Source: Pseudoalteromonas phenolica
GTDB taxonomy: Bacteria; Pseudomonadota; Gammaproteobacteria; Enterobacterales; Alteromonadaceae
Direction of reading: 5' to 3'
Assembly (NCBI RefSeq): GCF_001444405.1
Contig: NZ_CP013188.1
Location: 806,001-870,000, forward strand
Length of the DNA stretch: 64,000 nt
Part shown: in pieces, positions 53,584 to 62,376 of the stretch
Layout of the letters: each line of letters starts with the position of its first letter
Numbering within the stretch: the first letter of the stretch is position 1
The notes under the pieces: generated by a model
What the model was told of the DNA's origin: nothing
The model's input: the letters and a program-made list of their open reading frames with translations, nothing else
The model's database searches: none
Position numbers and translations under genes: made by a program

Positions 53584-54107
53584 AGTTACTTATTATTGAA
53601 GATGACGAAGCTTTTGCAAGAACATTGGCTAGACGACTTCAAAAACATGGTTTCGACTGCCATATTGAAAACAACGAAGAAAATGTATTGTATTCAGTGG
53701 AAAGTATAGATCCTGACTTTGTTCTGTTGGATATGAAACTACAAACAAAATCAGGGTTACATTTTATTGAATCAATTAAGTCGTTTAAGGCAAGTATTAA
53801 ACTTGTTTTATTAACGGGCTTTGCAAGTATTGCTACTGCAGTTGAGGCGGTTAAGTTAGGTGCAGATGATTATTTAACAAAACCTGCTGATACTTTACTG
53901 ATAGTTCAAACCCTTATTGGCACAAAAGATGTTCAAAAGGCTCATTTAGAGGCGGACTCTAGGATGTCTGCTGAAAGGCTGGAGTGGGAGCATATACAGC
54001 AAGTTCTGAAGGCTAATCATGGCAATGTTTCAGAAACTGCAAGACAATTAAACATGCACCGTAGAACGTTACAACGAAAATTACAGAAAAAGCCCGTTCA
54101 AAAATAG
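53580..54107 (+). CDS. RegA/PrrA-like response regulator
   Basis: 175 residues. Receiver domain with IIEDDE, phospho-Asp in LLDMKLQTKSG and the Lys in YLTKPAD, then a Fis-type HTH (ETARQLNMHRRTLQRKLQKK) with no AAA+ domain. This is the RegA/PrrA/ActR layout, controlling energy and redox genes. Translationally coupled to the kinase. Ends 68 bp before the DUF1761 gene. Confidence 0.92.
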   Translation: MKLLIIEDDEAFARTLARRLQKHGFDCHIENNEENVLYSVESIDPDFVLLDMKLQTKSGLHFIESIKSFKASIKLVLLTGFASIATAVEAVKLGADDYLTKPADTLLIVQTLIGTKDVQKAHLEADSRMSAERLEWEHIQQVLKANHGNVSETARQLNMHRRTLQRKLQKKPVQK

Positions 54108-54175
54108 TCAATAATTGCCAGTTTGAGGTTTATTAACTAAATTTGAATTTACGAATGGTTTGATGCTTCATTATT

Positions 54176-54580
54176 ATGCAGTTGGCAGAACTTAATTATT
54201 GGGCAATTTTACTTGCCGCTCTATCTTCTTTTATGTTAGGTGGTCTTTGGTATTCGCCAATTTTATTTGGTAAAACTTGGCTTGAAGGCTGTGGCTTAAC
54301 TGAACTAGATTTACAAAAAAGCGATCCTAAGTTGATTTACGGATTGGCCTTTATTCTCTCTTTGATTGCAGCATTTGTATTAGCGGTCATTTTAGGCCCA
54401 GATCCCAATATGTCTCAATCCGTTACAATTGGCAGTGCGTTGGGCTTAGGCATTGCAGCCAGTTCACTTGGGATTTCATATATTTTTGAACAAAGGCCAT
54501 TAAGCTTATTCCTCGTTAATGGTGGATATCATACAATTCAATTTGTTTTAATGGCGACGATATTGAGTGTTACTGGTTGA
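54176..54580 (+). CDS. DUF1761 family membrane protein
   Basis: 134 residues with about four TM helices and the conserved start NYWAILLAALSSFMLGGLWYSPILFGKTW, typical for DUF1761. The ribosome site is weak. Inner membrane, function unknown. Confidence 0.83.
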   Translation: MQLAELNYWAILLAALSSFMLGGLWYSPILFGKTWLEGCGLTELDLQKSDPKLIYGLAFILSLIAAFVLAVILGPDPNMSQSVTIGSALGLGIAASSLGISYIFEQRPLSLFLVNGGYHTIQFVLMATILSVTG

Positions 54581-54813
54581 ATTTACAGCATCAATATTTA
54601 TATATGTAATTTTAAGTAGTAGTTTATCAACACTGCATAAGGACATTTGGCCTGTTTTCAATGCCATGCCTAATATAACTTACACACGTTTTGCTGTTTC
54701 AATGAGTGAAAGTAACCCTTCCCATGGAAAGGGCCAGTATATTCGGGTTAACTAATCTTATATTGCTTTAAATACGTCATAAAAGTAAGAGCAATTGATA
54801 GTGGATACAAAAC

Positions 54814-55074
54814 GTGATTGATATTCTTTTTGATGTCATTGGGATGACAGGAACGGCGCTAGTGGTTGGCGCTTTTTTTATGCTTCAATTGGGTAAAGCT
54901 AAACCAACAGGTATTGTCTATAACTTGATGAACCTTTCTGGTGCAATTTTACTCTTGATAAGTCTTTGTTATAACTTCAACTTAGCTAGTTTCGTTATTG
55001 AATTATTTTGGATAGCCGCATCATTAATCGGTTTATACAAATACTTTAAAGAAAAACGTGCTCAACCAGCATAA
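54814..55074 (+). CDS. Small membrane protein, CBU_0592-like
   Basis: 86 residues with three TM helices (DVIGMTGTALVVGAFFML, TGIVYNLMNLSGAILLL, FVIELFWIAASLIGLY), GTG start. Matches in layout the CBU_0592-like group of conserved small membrane proteins, whose function is unknown. Followed by the TonB receptor gene. Confidence 0.75.
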   Translation: MIDILFDVIGMTGTALVVGAFFMLQLGKAKPTGIVYNLMNLSGAILLLISLCYNFNLASFVIELFWIAASLIGLYKYFKEKRAQPA

Positions 55075-55198
55075 TGTTCTCAAAATAGAAATATAAAACT
55101 TGCACAGTCTGTTAACATTAGTATTATTAAAACTATGTAAATAGGCTGTGCATGGAATTGCATCTAGCTGCTCTATCGCTGAAATAATGAGCCAAGCT

Positions 55199-57193
55199 AT
55201 GAAAATAATAACACCTACGATTTCTTTGCTTTCGATCATGTACTCTGGTGTTGCATTATCGAATATCGAGGGCGATGAAGATCTTTTTGACTTATCATTT
55301 GAGCAACTTTTAGACGTCAACATATCTCTTGCTACTAAAACTTCCGAAACTCGCTCATCAGTACCATCAAGTATTACCGTTTTTAATCAGCAGCACATTG
55401 CATTACTCGGTGTTTCAAATGCTTACGAATTAATGAATTTCGTACCAGGCTTTCAATCTACCCGAGGTGATTGGGTTGGCGCAGTGCCTAAAGAGCACAC
55501 ACGGGGGATTTATTTAGACAGTGGTAATGTACTCGTAATGATTAACGGGCAAAGATTAAATGATCCTTCTTTTGGCAAAGCTTCTGTGTATATGCCTTTT
55601 ATACCTGTTGAACTAATAGAGCGTGTAGAGTTTATTCGAGGCCCGGGCTCAGCATTATATGGTAGTAATGCCTTTTTAGGAGTTATGAATGTTGTAACTA
55701 CTACTGATCGAAGCCAGTTAAGTGCCTCAATTGGTGAGCATGGCGAGCTTCAAGCTGGCCTGTCATTTAACAAACAGTTGAGTGACGATTTTAAAATCTA
55801 TAGTAATTTTTCTGTGAATAAACGCGATGGTGAAACCTACTCATTTGGTGTAAAAGACCCATTAGAATCTTATTTTCTGGAGATAGGCGCAAAATGGCGA
55901 AGTCTAAATATTAATGTCAGAAAAAATACCACTCAGTTAGATGAGTTTATAAACTTGGCTGGTGCATCTAAAGGTAACCATCATCGGAGTGAAAATACAG
56001 CTTTACATGCTATCTATGAATGGTCTAACAATGAAGAATGGCAATTATCTACATCATTTGACTTTATTAGGCATGAGATTGAAAGTAAGGGGTTAATTGC
56101 TTCAGCTGAAGCCACAGATTTAATAGGAGACTTTTTTGTTGGTCCAGCATGGTCAACCAAGGATCTTGCATTAAAATTAGATGGTAGTTATCAATTTACT
56201 GAATTCTTACAAGTCAATTTTGGCGCGGAATATTCAGAAGAGGAACAATTCAAAGCAGGTGTTATCAGTAGCTATTATGATTATCAAACTGGTAATACAG
56301 TTGTCGAAAACCAATATTATTTAGGTGAAACCAGAACCATTGATTCTCACCCACCTTTTAATGACTTACTTTCCTCTTTTGATTCTTATGCATTATATGC
56401 TCAAGGCAAATACATAGCGACTGACAAATTGACCATGTTCATTGGTGCACGATTTGATGAAGTTAAAGATATTGACAGCAAACTTTCACCTAGATTTGCC
56501 TTTATTTATGATTTAAATGAAAATCATACTTTAAAATTACAATATGGTGAGTCTTTTAGGACACCAGTGAGTAATGAGCTTTATTCAAATGATGATGTAA
56601 CTGTCGGCAATCCTGATTTAAAGTCAGAGTATGTGAAAACGACGGAGTTAGTGTGGCATACTGAAAATCAGACTTGGCAAATGGATGTTGTTTTCTTCAA
56701 TAATGAGTTGAAAGATTTCATTAATTTAGTAGCTACAGATCAGGCACAAACTCGCTTTACTTTTGATAATGTATTTGAAACAAGTATGCAAGGGGTTGAA
56801 GTCAATAGTAACTTTAACTTAACTGAAAATACTTGGTTTGAAGCAGGTTTTACCCAACTTTTTGATGAACCAATCAACCCAAGTTTCAAGCGATTTGCTG
56901 CCGCTGCTATCACCCACCAGTTTGATATGATTCAACTTAGTGTAAATACAATCTGGCGTGATAAAGTATTTGTTGCATCTCCTGACTTAAGCGTCTCACA
57001 AGATTTCAAACAATCGGACTACTTTTTATTAGGTCTAACAGCAAGCTTTAGTATAGACAATGACAGCTCAATTATAATTAAGGCTCAGAATTTACTTGAT
57101 AAGCAATACAAAGTTTTTGAACCAAGAATGACTGATGGGATAGTGCCTACTCAATCAAGAAAATTATTATTGCAATATCGTTTAACTTTCTAA
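55199..57193 (+). CDS. TonB-dependent receptor (BtuB/CirA-like plug)
   Basis: 664 residues from ATG 55199; a GTG at 55148 in frame adds 17 residues lacking a signal shape. The mature start DLFDLSFEQLLDVNISLATKT is a familiar pattern in marine TonB receptors. The plug holds VLVMINGQRLNDPS and IEFRGPGSALYGSNAFLGVMNV-type motifs (RVEFIRGPGSALYG); the barrel ends in LLQYRLTF. Ligand unknown; no transport genes or Fur box seen beside it. Confidence 0.85.
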   Translation: MKIITPTISLLSIMYSGVALSNIEGDEDLFDLSFEQLLDVNISLATKTSETRSSVPSSITVFNQQHIALLGVSNAYELMNFVPGFQSTRGDWVGAVPKEHTRGIYLDSGNVLVMINGQRLNDPSFGKASVYMPFIPVELIERVEFIRGPGSALYGSNAFLGVMNVVTTTDRSQLSASIGEHGELQAGLSFNKQLSDDFKIYSNFSVNKRDGETYSFGVKDPLESYFLEIGAKWRSLNINVRKNTTQLDEFINLAGASKGNHHRSENTALHAIYEWSNNEEWQLSTSFDFIRHEIESKGLIASAEATDLIGDFFVGPAWSTKDLALKLDGSYQFTEFLQVNFGAEYSEEEQFKAGVISSYYDYQTGNTVVENQYYLGETRTIDSHPPFNDLLSSFDSYALYAQGKYIATDKLTMFIGARFDEVKDIDSKLSPRFAFIYDLNENHTLKLQYGESFRTPVSNELYSNDDVTVGNPDLKSEYVKTTELVWHTENQTWQMDVVFFNNELKDFINLVATDQAQTRFTFDNVFETSMQGVEVNSNFNLTENTWFEAGFTQLFDEPINPSFKRFAAAAITHQFDMIQLSVNTIWRDKVFVASPDLSVSQDFKQSDYFLLGLTASFSIDNDSSIIIKAQNLLDKQYKVFEPRMTDGIVPTQSRKLLLQYRLTF

Positions 57194-57209
57194 GTAACAC
57201 CTCTTTAAG

Positions 57210-57245
57210 AAAGCACCTGTATCTTTAGGTATTGGTGCTTTTTCT
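57210..57245 (+). terminator. Intrinsic terminator after TonB receptor
   Basis: aaagcacc (57210-57217) and ggtgcttt (57234-57241) with an inner acct...aggt possibility, followed by T residues to 57243. Confidence 0.75.
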
Positions 57246-57664
57246 ATTTAAAATTACATAACACTTCTTTTCTTGTTTTAATACCAACCCTTTTAATGAA
57301 GTGACCTATTTTGAGGCAAAGAAAACTTGTTTTGAGTACGACGAAAATTCAATTATTAATCTGTTCTAAATAAGAAATTTTTCAACGAAGCTAGCGTTAG
57401 TCATAGTCCCTCCAAAAGATTGCGTATTATTGAGGATAGGTTTAAAAGCAAGCATTTTAATCAACCGATTATCTAAATACAGCCTTGATGATATATATGT
57501 AGCCAATTTTGCAATGTTATTGGTAAATAACCCCTATACATACAATTCTCAATTTGGAGACGCTCTGGTTTTTACAAAATACTTTCGTTTTGATTATTCA
57601 ATAGAGAAGTAAAATCAAACTTACTTATCTTCACTTGATCTACATCAAAAACAAACACTACAAA
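57246..57664. other. Intergenic region without a supported gene
   Basis: About 420 bp. A 60-codon frame at 57430-57612 has no ribosome site and no recognisable motif. AT-rich; no repeat or RNA gene recognised. Confidence 0.5.
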
Positions 57665-57688
57665 TAATGCAAATGAAAATAATTCTTG
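57665..57688. promoter_or_regulatory. TAATGCAAAT half-site and Fur-like box
   Basis: taatgcaaat (57665-57674) is identical to the half-site in the palindrome at 46832-46854. It overlaps TGAAAAT-A-ATTCTTG (57674-57688), a Fur 7-1-7 match at 10 of 14 positions. Located 70-93 bp before the imelysin gene, the first of the iron cluster. Confidence 0.6.
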
Positions 57689-57757
57689 AATGCATTTATT
57701 TGGTTCGTTAATATTTGCTGAATAATAAACTATAAACTGATAATTAAAGGGATAAGA

Positions 57758-59182
57758 GTGAAAAACTTTAAGAAATTTGCACTTACACTAGTTTGTACAG
57801 CGGTATTATCGGCGTGTAATGGTGACGATGGTAAAGATGGTGTGGCTGGTCCACAAGGTGAGCAAGGTGTTGCAGGGCAAAATGGTGTTGCTAATTATGT
57901 AACAGCTGAAGATGTTGTGAAAACAAATGCTCAGCATGCATATGCTGTTTTTGCAGACTCTCTGATTGCAGCAAAGACAATGCAAAAAGCGATTGATGAA
58001 TTTGTTGCTGATCCGACAGAAGCAAACTTCACTGCTGCAAAACAAGCTTGGCTTTTTGCACGTGAACCATATGGTCAAACTGAAGTTTATCGTTTCCGTG
58101 AAGGCCCAATTGATGCGCTAACAGAAGTTGATGGAGAACCGGCATTAGTTGATGGTGAAGGCCCAGAAGGCGCAATTAATGCTTGGCCTTTAGCTGAAGC
58201 GTTAATCGACTACACGATTGATATGGACGGTCATCAGGCACGTGGAAATGCTGCGGTTTATCAAGCCGGTGGTAACATCATTTCAGATCAAGAAAACTTC
58301 CCAGAAATTACAAAGCAGCTATTACAAGATAAATTTGAATTAGACGGTGAAGAAGCCAATGTAACGTCAGGATATCACGCCATTGAATTCTTACTGTGGG
58401 GTCAAGATTTAAACCAAGATCTTACCTATACATCAACGCGTGATTACACCGCTGGTCACCGTAAAGCTTCTGACTTTTATACGGTTGACAATATGCCGAC
58501 AGATTCAGATGGTGCAACTTGTACATCTGGCGAGCAAGGTGCAATTGACGCAATTTGTGCACGTCGTGGTCAATACTTAAAAGTAGCCGCTGAGTTATTA
58601 GTTGATGACCTGCAAGCAGTGACTGAAGCGTGGACTCCTGGCACAGGCTTCCATTATTTAGAGTATGTAAAACCTGAAAATGCAAAGAAAAACTTAGGTG
58701 CAATGCTTGAGAGTATGGGGCGTTTGAGTTTCGGTGAGCTTGCAGGTGAACGTATGAGTATTGCTGTTCGCACCGATAGCCAAGAAGATGAGCACTCGTG
58801 TTTTTCAGATAACACACACCGTGATATCTACCTAAATGCCAAAGGTGTTCAAAACCACTATTTAGGCAAATACACACGCATTAATGGTGAAGAGTTAGTA
58901 GGCGCAAGTATCCATGACCTATTAGTAAAAGAGGGTAAACCTGAGCTTGCAAACGAGCTACGAGCTGCCTTTGAAGCGTCAATGGCAAGTGCCTCTGTAA
59001 TTGATACGAATGCCAAGCTAGGTGTGTCTTTTGACGTTCAAATTCAAAATGAAGACCGTAAAAAAGAAGTGTATGCGACTATCTCAGCACTTGCGACACA
59101 AACAGATCTGATCCAAAAAGCCATTGATGAGCTTGGCGTTTCAGCTGAAGACTTAAAACAAGATACAGAAGAAGATATCTAA
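57758..59182 (+). CDS. Imelysin-family lipoprotein (IrpA/IcmP-like)
   Basis: 474 residues. Lipobox LSAC, then a short collagen-like Gly-X-Y run (residues 22-42, e.g. GPQGEQGVAGQ), then the imelysin domain with the GxHxxE motif in SGYHAIEFLLWGQD. Imelysin proteins bind iron or haem-type ligands in the periplasm and are Fur-regulated. First gene of a cluster whose order resembles P. aeruginosa icmP-PA4371-PA4372-PA4373 (from memory). The Fur-like site upstream fits. Confidence 0.88.
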   Translation: MKNFKKFALTLVCTAVLSACNGDDGKDGVAGPQGEQGVAGQNGVANYVTAEDVVKTNAQHAYAVFADSLIAAKTMQKAIDEFVADPTEANFTAAKQAWLFAREPYGQTEVYRFREGPIDALTEVDGEPALVDGEGPEGAINAWPLAEALIDYTIDMDGHQARGNAAVYQAGGNIISDQENFPEITKQLLQDKFELDGEEANVTSGYHAIEFLLWGQDLNQDLTYTSTRDYTAGHRKASDFYTVDNMPTDSDGATCTSGEQGAIDAICARRGQYLKVAAELLVDDLQAVTEAWTPGTGFHYLEYVKPENAKKNLGAMLESMGRLSFGELAGERMSIAVRTDSQEDEHSCFSDNTHRDIYLNAKGVQNHYLGKYTRINGEELVGASIHDLLVKEGKPELANELRAAFEASMASASVIDTNAKLGVSFDVQIQNEDRKKEVYATISALATQTDLIQKAIDELGVSAEDLKQDTEEDI

Positions 59183-59190
59183 TTTAATAT

Positions 59191-59214
59191 GGCTGGCCTT
59201 TGTGCCGGCCTTTT
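59191..59214 (+). terminator. Hairpin with T-tract between imelysin and DUF1111 genes
   Basis: ggctggc (59191-59197) pairs with gccggcc (59204-59210), one G-U pair, then TTTT. It may be a partial terminator allowing more of the first gene than of the rest. Confidence 0.75.
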
Positions 59215-59254
59215 CAGTTTCTGGTTACAGTAGTAAGCAGTTCAGGGGCACTGA

Positions 59255-60961
59255 ATGAATAATAAAAAATCAATGTTAGCTTTAATCATCGCGCTTATTT
59301 CTCTTCAAGGCTGTGGTGGCGGAACTAACACACAAGATACAGACACTCCAACAAATTCAAACAATAACGGCGATAATACTTCCGAGGGTAATCAAGGCAG
59401 TAAAGAGAATCTGGCTTTTACTGATCTTACCTTAAATGATGGCCTACCGGTTTTACTCAAAGATACACCTGACGAGTTTGAGCACTTAGCAGCAGGGGAA
59501 GCATCGGTTAATACGTTCAATGAAGATGCATTTAGCCAAGCGCTGCCTACAATTGTTGATACGCCAAGACTGGATGCCGTATTCAAAGCGGGTGACCATG
59601 TTTTTCGCTCTAACCATGATGGTCAAGGTCCTATTTTCAATAACACAACTTGCCAAGGGTGTCATATCAAAGATGGTAGAGGCGTTGTGCCTAAATCTGC
59701 CAATGAGCCAATGATCAGCATGTTCCTGAGAGTCGGTGATAGTAAAGGCAATGTTGACCCAGTTTATGGCGATCAAATTCAAGTTTTTGGGACCATAGAT
59801 GGTCAAACGGATGTGTTAGCAAAACACAATGGAGCAATAGAAGAAGGTCTAGCTTATGGCGAGGCATACACTTGGGTCGAATATGAAGAAGTAACGGGTC
59901 AATTCGCAGATGGTGAAAGTTATTCTTTAAGAAAACCGATTTATAAAGTAAAGGACCTTGCTTATGGTGAGTTTGATCAAGATGTGCAGTTTTCTGCCCG
60001 CGTATCTCCCCATGTTTATGGCTCAGGTTTATTAGAAAGTATTCCAGCACAAAGTATTTTAGCTTATGCCGATCCAGATGATACAAACAATGATGGTATA
60101 TCTGGTAAAGCAGCCTTTACATCTCACCCGATCAATAATGAAAAGATGCTTGCACGTTTCGGTCAAAAAGCGGTAACAGCATCAGTATTACAGCAAATTT
60201 CTGGTGCATACCGAGGTGATATGGGCGTAACGAATACGGTTGCAATAGGCGAGCCTTGTACTGAAGTTCAAACTGCGTGCCTTGCTCAAGCTGAAAAAGA
60301 ACAAAACAAGCACCATGATGGTGTTGATTTAAATAACGTCGATTTAGCACAAGTCGAATTTTATAACCGCACATTAACAGTACCAAATCGCCGTGGTTTT
60401 GATACTGAGAATAACCTTTGGAATGACGATGTATTAAAAGGTAGAAGCCAGTTTTTTGCGGCAAATTGCCATAGTTGTCATGTGCCTAGACACAAAACGG
60501 GTGAGGCGAAAGGGAGCTTGCTTGGTGATGTAGATCTTGTAACAGTTACCCCTGAATCTAGAACTAACATTGAGTCTTTAGAAGGTTTGGTTATTTATCC
60601 TTATACCGATTTACTTCTCCATGACATGGGCGGCAGCTGTAAAGTAACACGTGAACTGGCTAGTGGTGAAGCTTGTAATGGCGGTGAAAGTTGTTATTAC
60701 GTGCAGCGCTGTGAGGGCCTTGCTGACGGCCGCCCTGAAGGCGATGCATCTGGCACTGAGTGGAAAACGCCAGCTTTATGGGGATTGGGTTTAGTACAAA
60801 CGGTGACGCCAAAAGCAACATTTTTACATGATGGCCGTGCACGCACCTTATCTGAAGCGATCCTTTGGCATGGCGGTGAAGCCGAATCAGCAAAGCAAGC
60901 TTATTTAAAAATGGACAAACCAGCACGTGATGCGCTATTGGCTTTCTTGAATTCACTATGA
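59255..60961 (+). CDS. DUF1111 di-haem oxidoreductase lipoprotein (copy 1)
   Basis: 568 residues. Lipobox LQGC, an acidic Asn/Thr-rich linker, then the DUF1111 (MauG/CcpA-like) body with two CXXCH haem motifs, TCQGCH and NCHSCH, and the family's closing FLHDGRARTLSEAILWHGGEAE. An extra Cys-rich insert (EACNGGESCYYVQRC) precedes the last part. Expected to be a c-type di-haem periplasmic enzyme. ATG has aggggc upstream. Its stop overlaps the next start. Confidence 0.9.
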   Translation: MNNKKSMLALIIALISLQGCGGGTNTQDTDTPTNSNNNGDNTSEGNQGSKENLAFTDLTLNDGLPVLLKDTPDEFEHLAAGEASVNTFNEDAFSQALPTIVDTPRLDAVFKAGDHVFRSNHDGQGPIFNNTTCQGCHIKDGRGVVPKSANEPMISMFLRVGDSKGNVDPVYGDQIQVFGTIDGQTDVLAKHNGAIEEGLAYGEAYTWVEYEEVTGQFADGESYSLRKPIYKVKDLAYGEFDQDVQFSARVSPHVYGSGLLESIPAQSILAYADPDDTNNDGISGKAAFTSHPINNEKMLARFGQKAVTASVLQQISGAYRGDMGVTNTVAIGEPCTEVQTACLAQAEKEQNKHHDGVDLNNVDLAQVEFYNRTLTVPNRRGFDTENNLWNDDVLKGRSQFFAANCHSCHVPRHKTGEAKGSLLGDVDLVTVTPESRTNIESLEGLVIYPYTDLLLHDMGGSCKVTRELASGEACNGGESCYYVQRCEGLADGRPEGDASGTEWKTPALWGLGLVQTVTPKATFLHDGRARTLSEAILWHGGEAESAKQAYLKMDKPARDALLAFLNSL

Positions 60962-62364
60962 TGATAAATCTACAAAAAAGCAGTTTGATTGCTGCCACTA
61001 TTATTTGTTTGTCTATGCCTGTAAATACATCAGCATCAAACGAGCAAGCGGCTAAGCCTGGCGGCGATGCAACAGGGCGATTGAATTATCGCTCTTTTGT
61101 TGAACCCGCCAAAAATATACCGCGCATGGAGCAGTTGGATTTTTGGGATGGCTTTTCATTTTTTCGAGACCCCTGGGTTGCTTCACCCTCAATTACCAGA
61201 GACAGAGATGGGCTCGGGCCGCTGTTTAACGCGCGCTCATGCAAAACTTGCCATGCCGATGGTGGACGAGGCAGGCCGTCAAAACATGGAGAGATAGCAG
61301 AGCCTGCATTGCTGTTTAGGTTTTTACAGGCAAATGCAAGCAAAGGAGATAGCAGATATGGCGGGCAACTTCAGCCTCTGGCAATTCGTTTGTCTCATGA
61401 GAAGCTTACTAAGCCTGTTCAAGGTGAAGCACAAGTACGCGTATTTTATGAAGAAATAACAGGGCACTTCGCTGACGGTGAAACTTATACGCTAAGAAAG
61501 CCTCGTTACGAAATTGAAAATCTCGCCTACGGACCACTTGATAAAGGCACTTATCTGTCTGCCCGCTACGCACCAGCTGTATATGGTATGGGCTTATTAG
61601 ATGCAATTCAGGAGAAAGATTTACTTAACCTTGAAGATATTAACGACGCTAATAAAGACGGTATTAGTGGTAAATATAACCAAGTTATAGATGCGGTAAG
61701 TGGTAAAAAGCGCATTGGTCGGTTTGGCTTTAAGGGTTTACATAGCACACTAGAACAACAAGTCGCAGGCGCGTTTGTTAATGATATTGGTATTACTAAC
61801 CCTATCTTTAAGGATGAAACCTGTTTAGTTCACCAAGTTGCTTGTAAACAAGCTGGAAGTGTCGACCCTGAACATGTGCTAGACATTCCAGAAAAACTGC
61901 ATGATTTAACTGTGTATATGAGCCAACTGATTGCTCCTCCACCTGCTAGAGATTTACAAAGTAGTAAGTCAAAGCAAGGGCAAACTCTATTTTACAAATT
62001 GCAGTGCCAGCAATGTCATACCCCCAGTTTTACCACAGATACTTCTTACCAGGTAAAAGCGTTAGCAGGGCAAACTATCTGGCCTTATACCGATTTAGCC
62101 TTACACGATATGGGCGAGGGTCTGGCAGATAAAGGAGTTGAAAACCTTGCATCAGGAAGTGAATGGCGAACCCCGCCTCTTTGGGGGATAGGTTTACAGC
62201 ATAGAGTTCAGGGTTTTTCTGCATTTTTACACGATGGTCGTGCTCGCACAATTGAAGAAGCGGTGCTTTGGCATGGCGGAGAAGCTCAGCCGCATCAACA
62301 AAAATTCAAATCACTAACGAAGCAGCAACGAGCAGCATTGTTGTACTTCTTAAAACAAATTTAA
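60958..62364 (+). CDS. DUF1111 di-haem oxidoreductase (copy 2)
   Basis: 468 residues, ATGA overlap with copy 1. Signal peptide ends near MPVNTSA with no lipobox, so it is likely soluble in the periplasm or retained elsewhere. Haem motifs SCKTCH and QCQQCH; FLHDGRARTIEEAVLWHGGEAQ closes the domain. It lacks the Cys-rich insert and the linker of copy 1. The two are clearly paralogues and probably act as a pair. Confidence 0.9.
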   Translation: MMINLQKSSLIAATIICLSMPVNTSASNEQAAKPGGDATGRLNYRSFVEPAKNIPRMEQLDFWDGFSFFRDPWVASPSITRDRDGLGPLFNARSCKTCHADGGRGRPSKHGEIAEPALLFRFLQANASKGDSRYGGQLQPLAIRLSHEKLTKPVQGEAQVRVFYEEITGHFADGETYTLRKPRYEIENLAYGPLDKGTYLSARYAPAVYGMGLLDAIQEKDLLNLEDINDANKDGISGKYNQVIDAVSGKKRIGRFGFKGLHSTLEQQVAGAFVNDIGITNPIFKDETCLVHQVACKQAGSVDPEHVLDIPEKLHDLTVYMSQLIAPPPARDLQSSKSKQGQTLFYKLQCQQCHTPSFTTDTSYQVKALAGQTIWPYTDLALHDMGEGLADKGVENLASGSEWRTPPLWGIGLQHRVQGFSAFLHDGRARTIEEAVLWHGGEAQPHQQKFKSLTKQQRAALLYFLKQI

Positions 62365-62376
62365 TTCGGATAAATA

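Noticed and set aside
54567..54755. 62-codon frame after the DUF1761 gene
   Set aside because: Overlaps the DUF1761 end, no ribosome site, no recognisable composition of a membrane or soluble protein.
57430..57612. 60-codon frame in the gap before the imelysin gene
   Set aside because: No Shine-Dalgarno, no motif, AT-rich chance frame.
59715..60464. Long minus-strand frames inside the DUF1111 gene
   Set aside because: Antisense shadows; His/Leu-rich unnatural composition, and the + strand gene has clear haem motifs.
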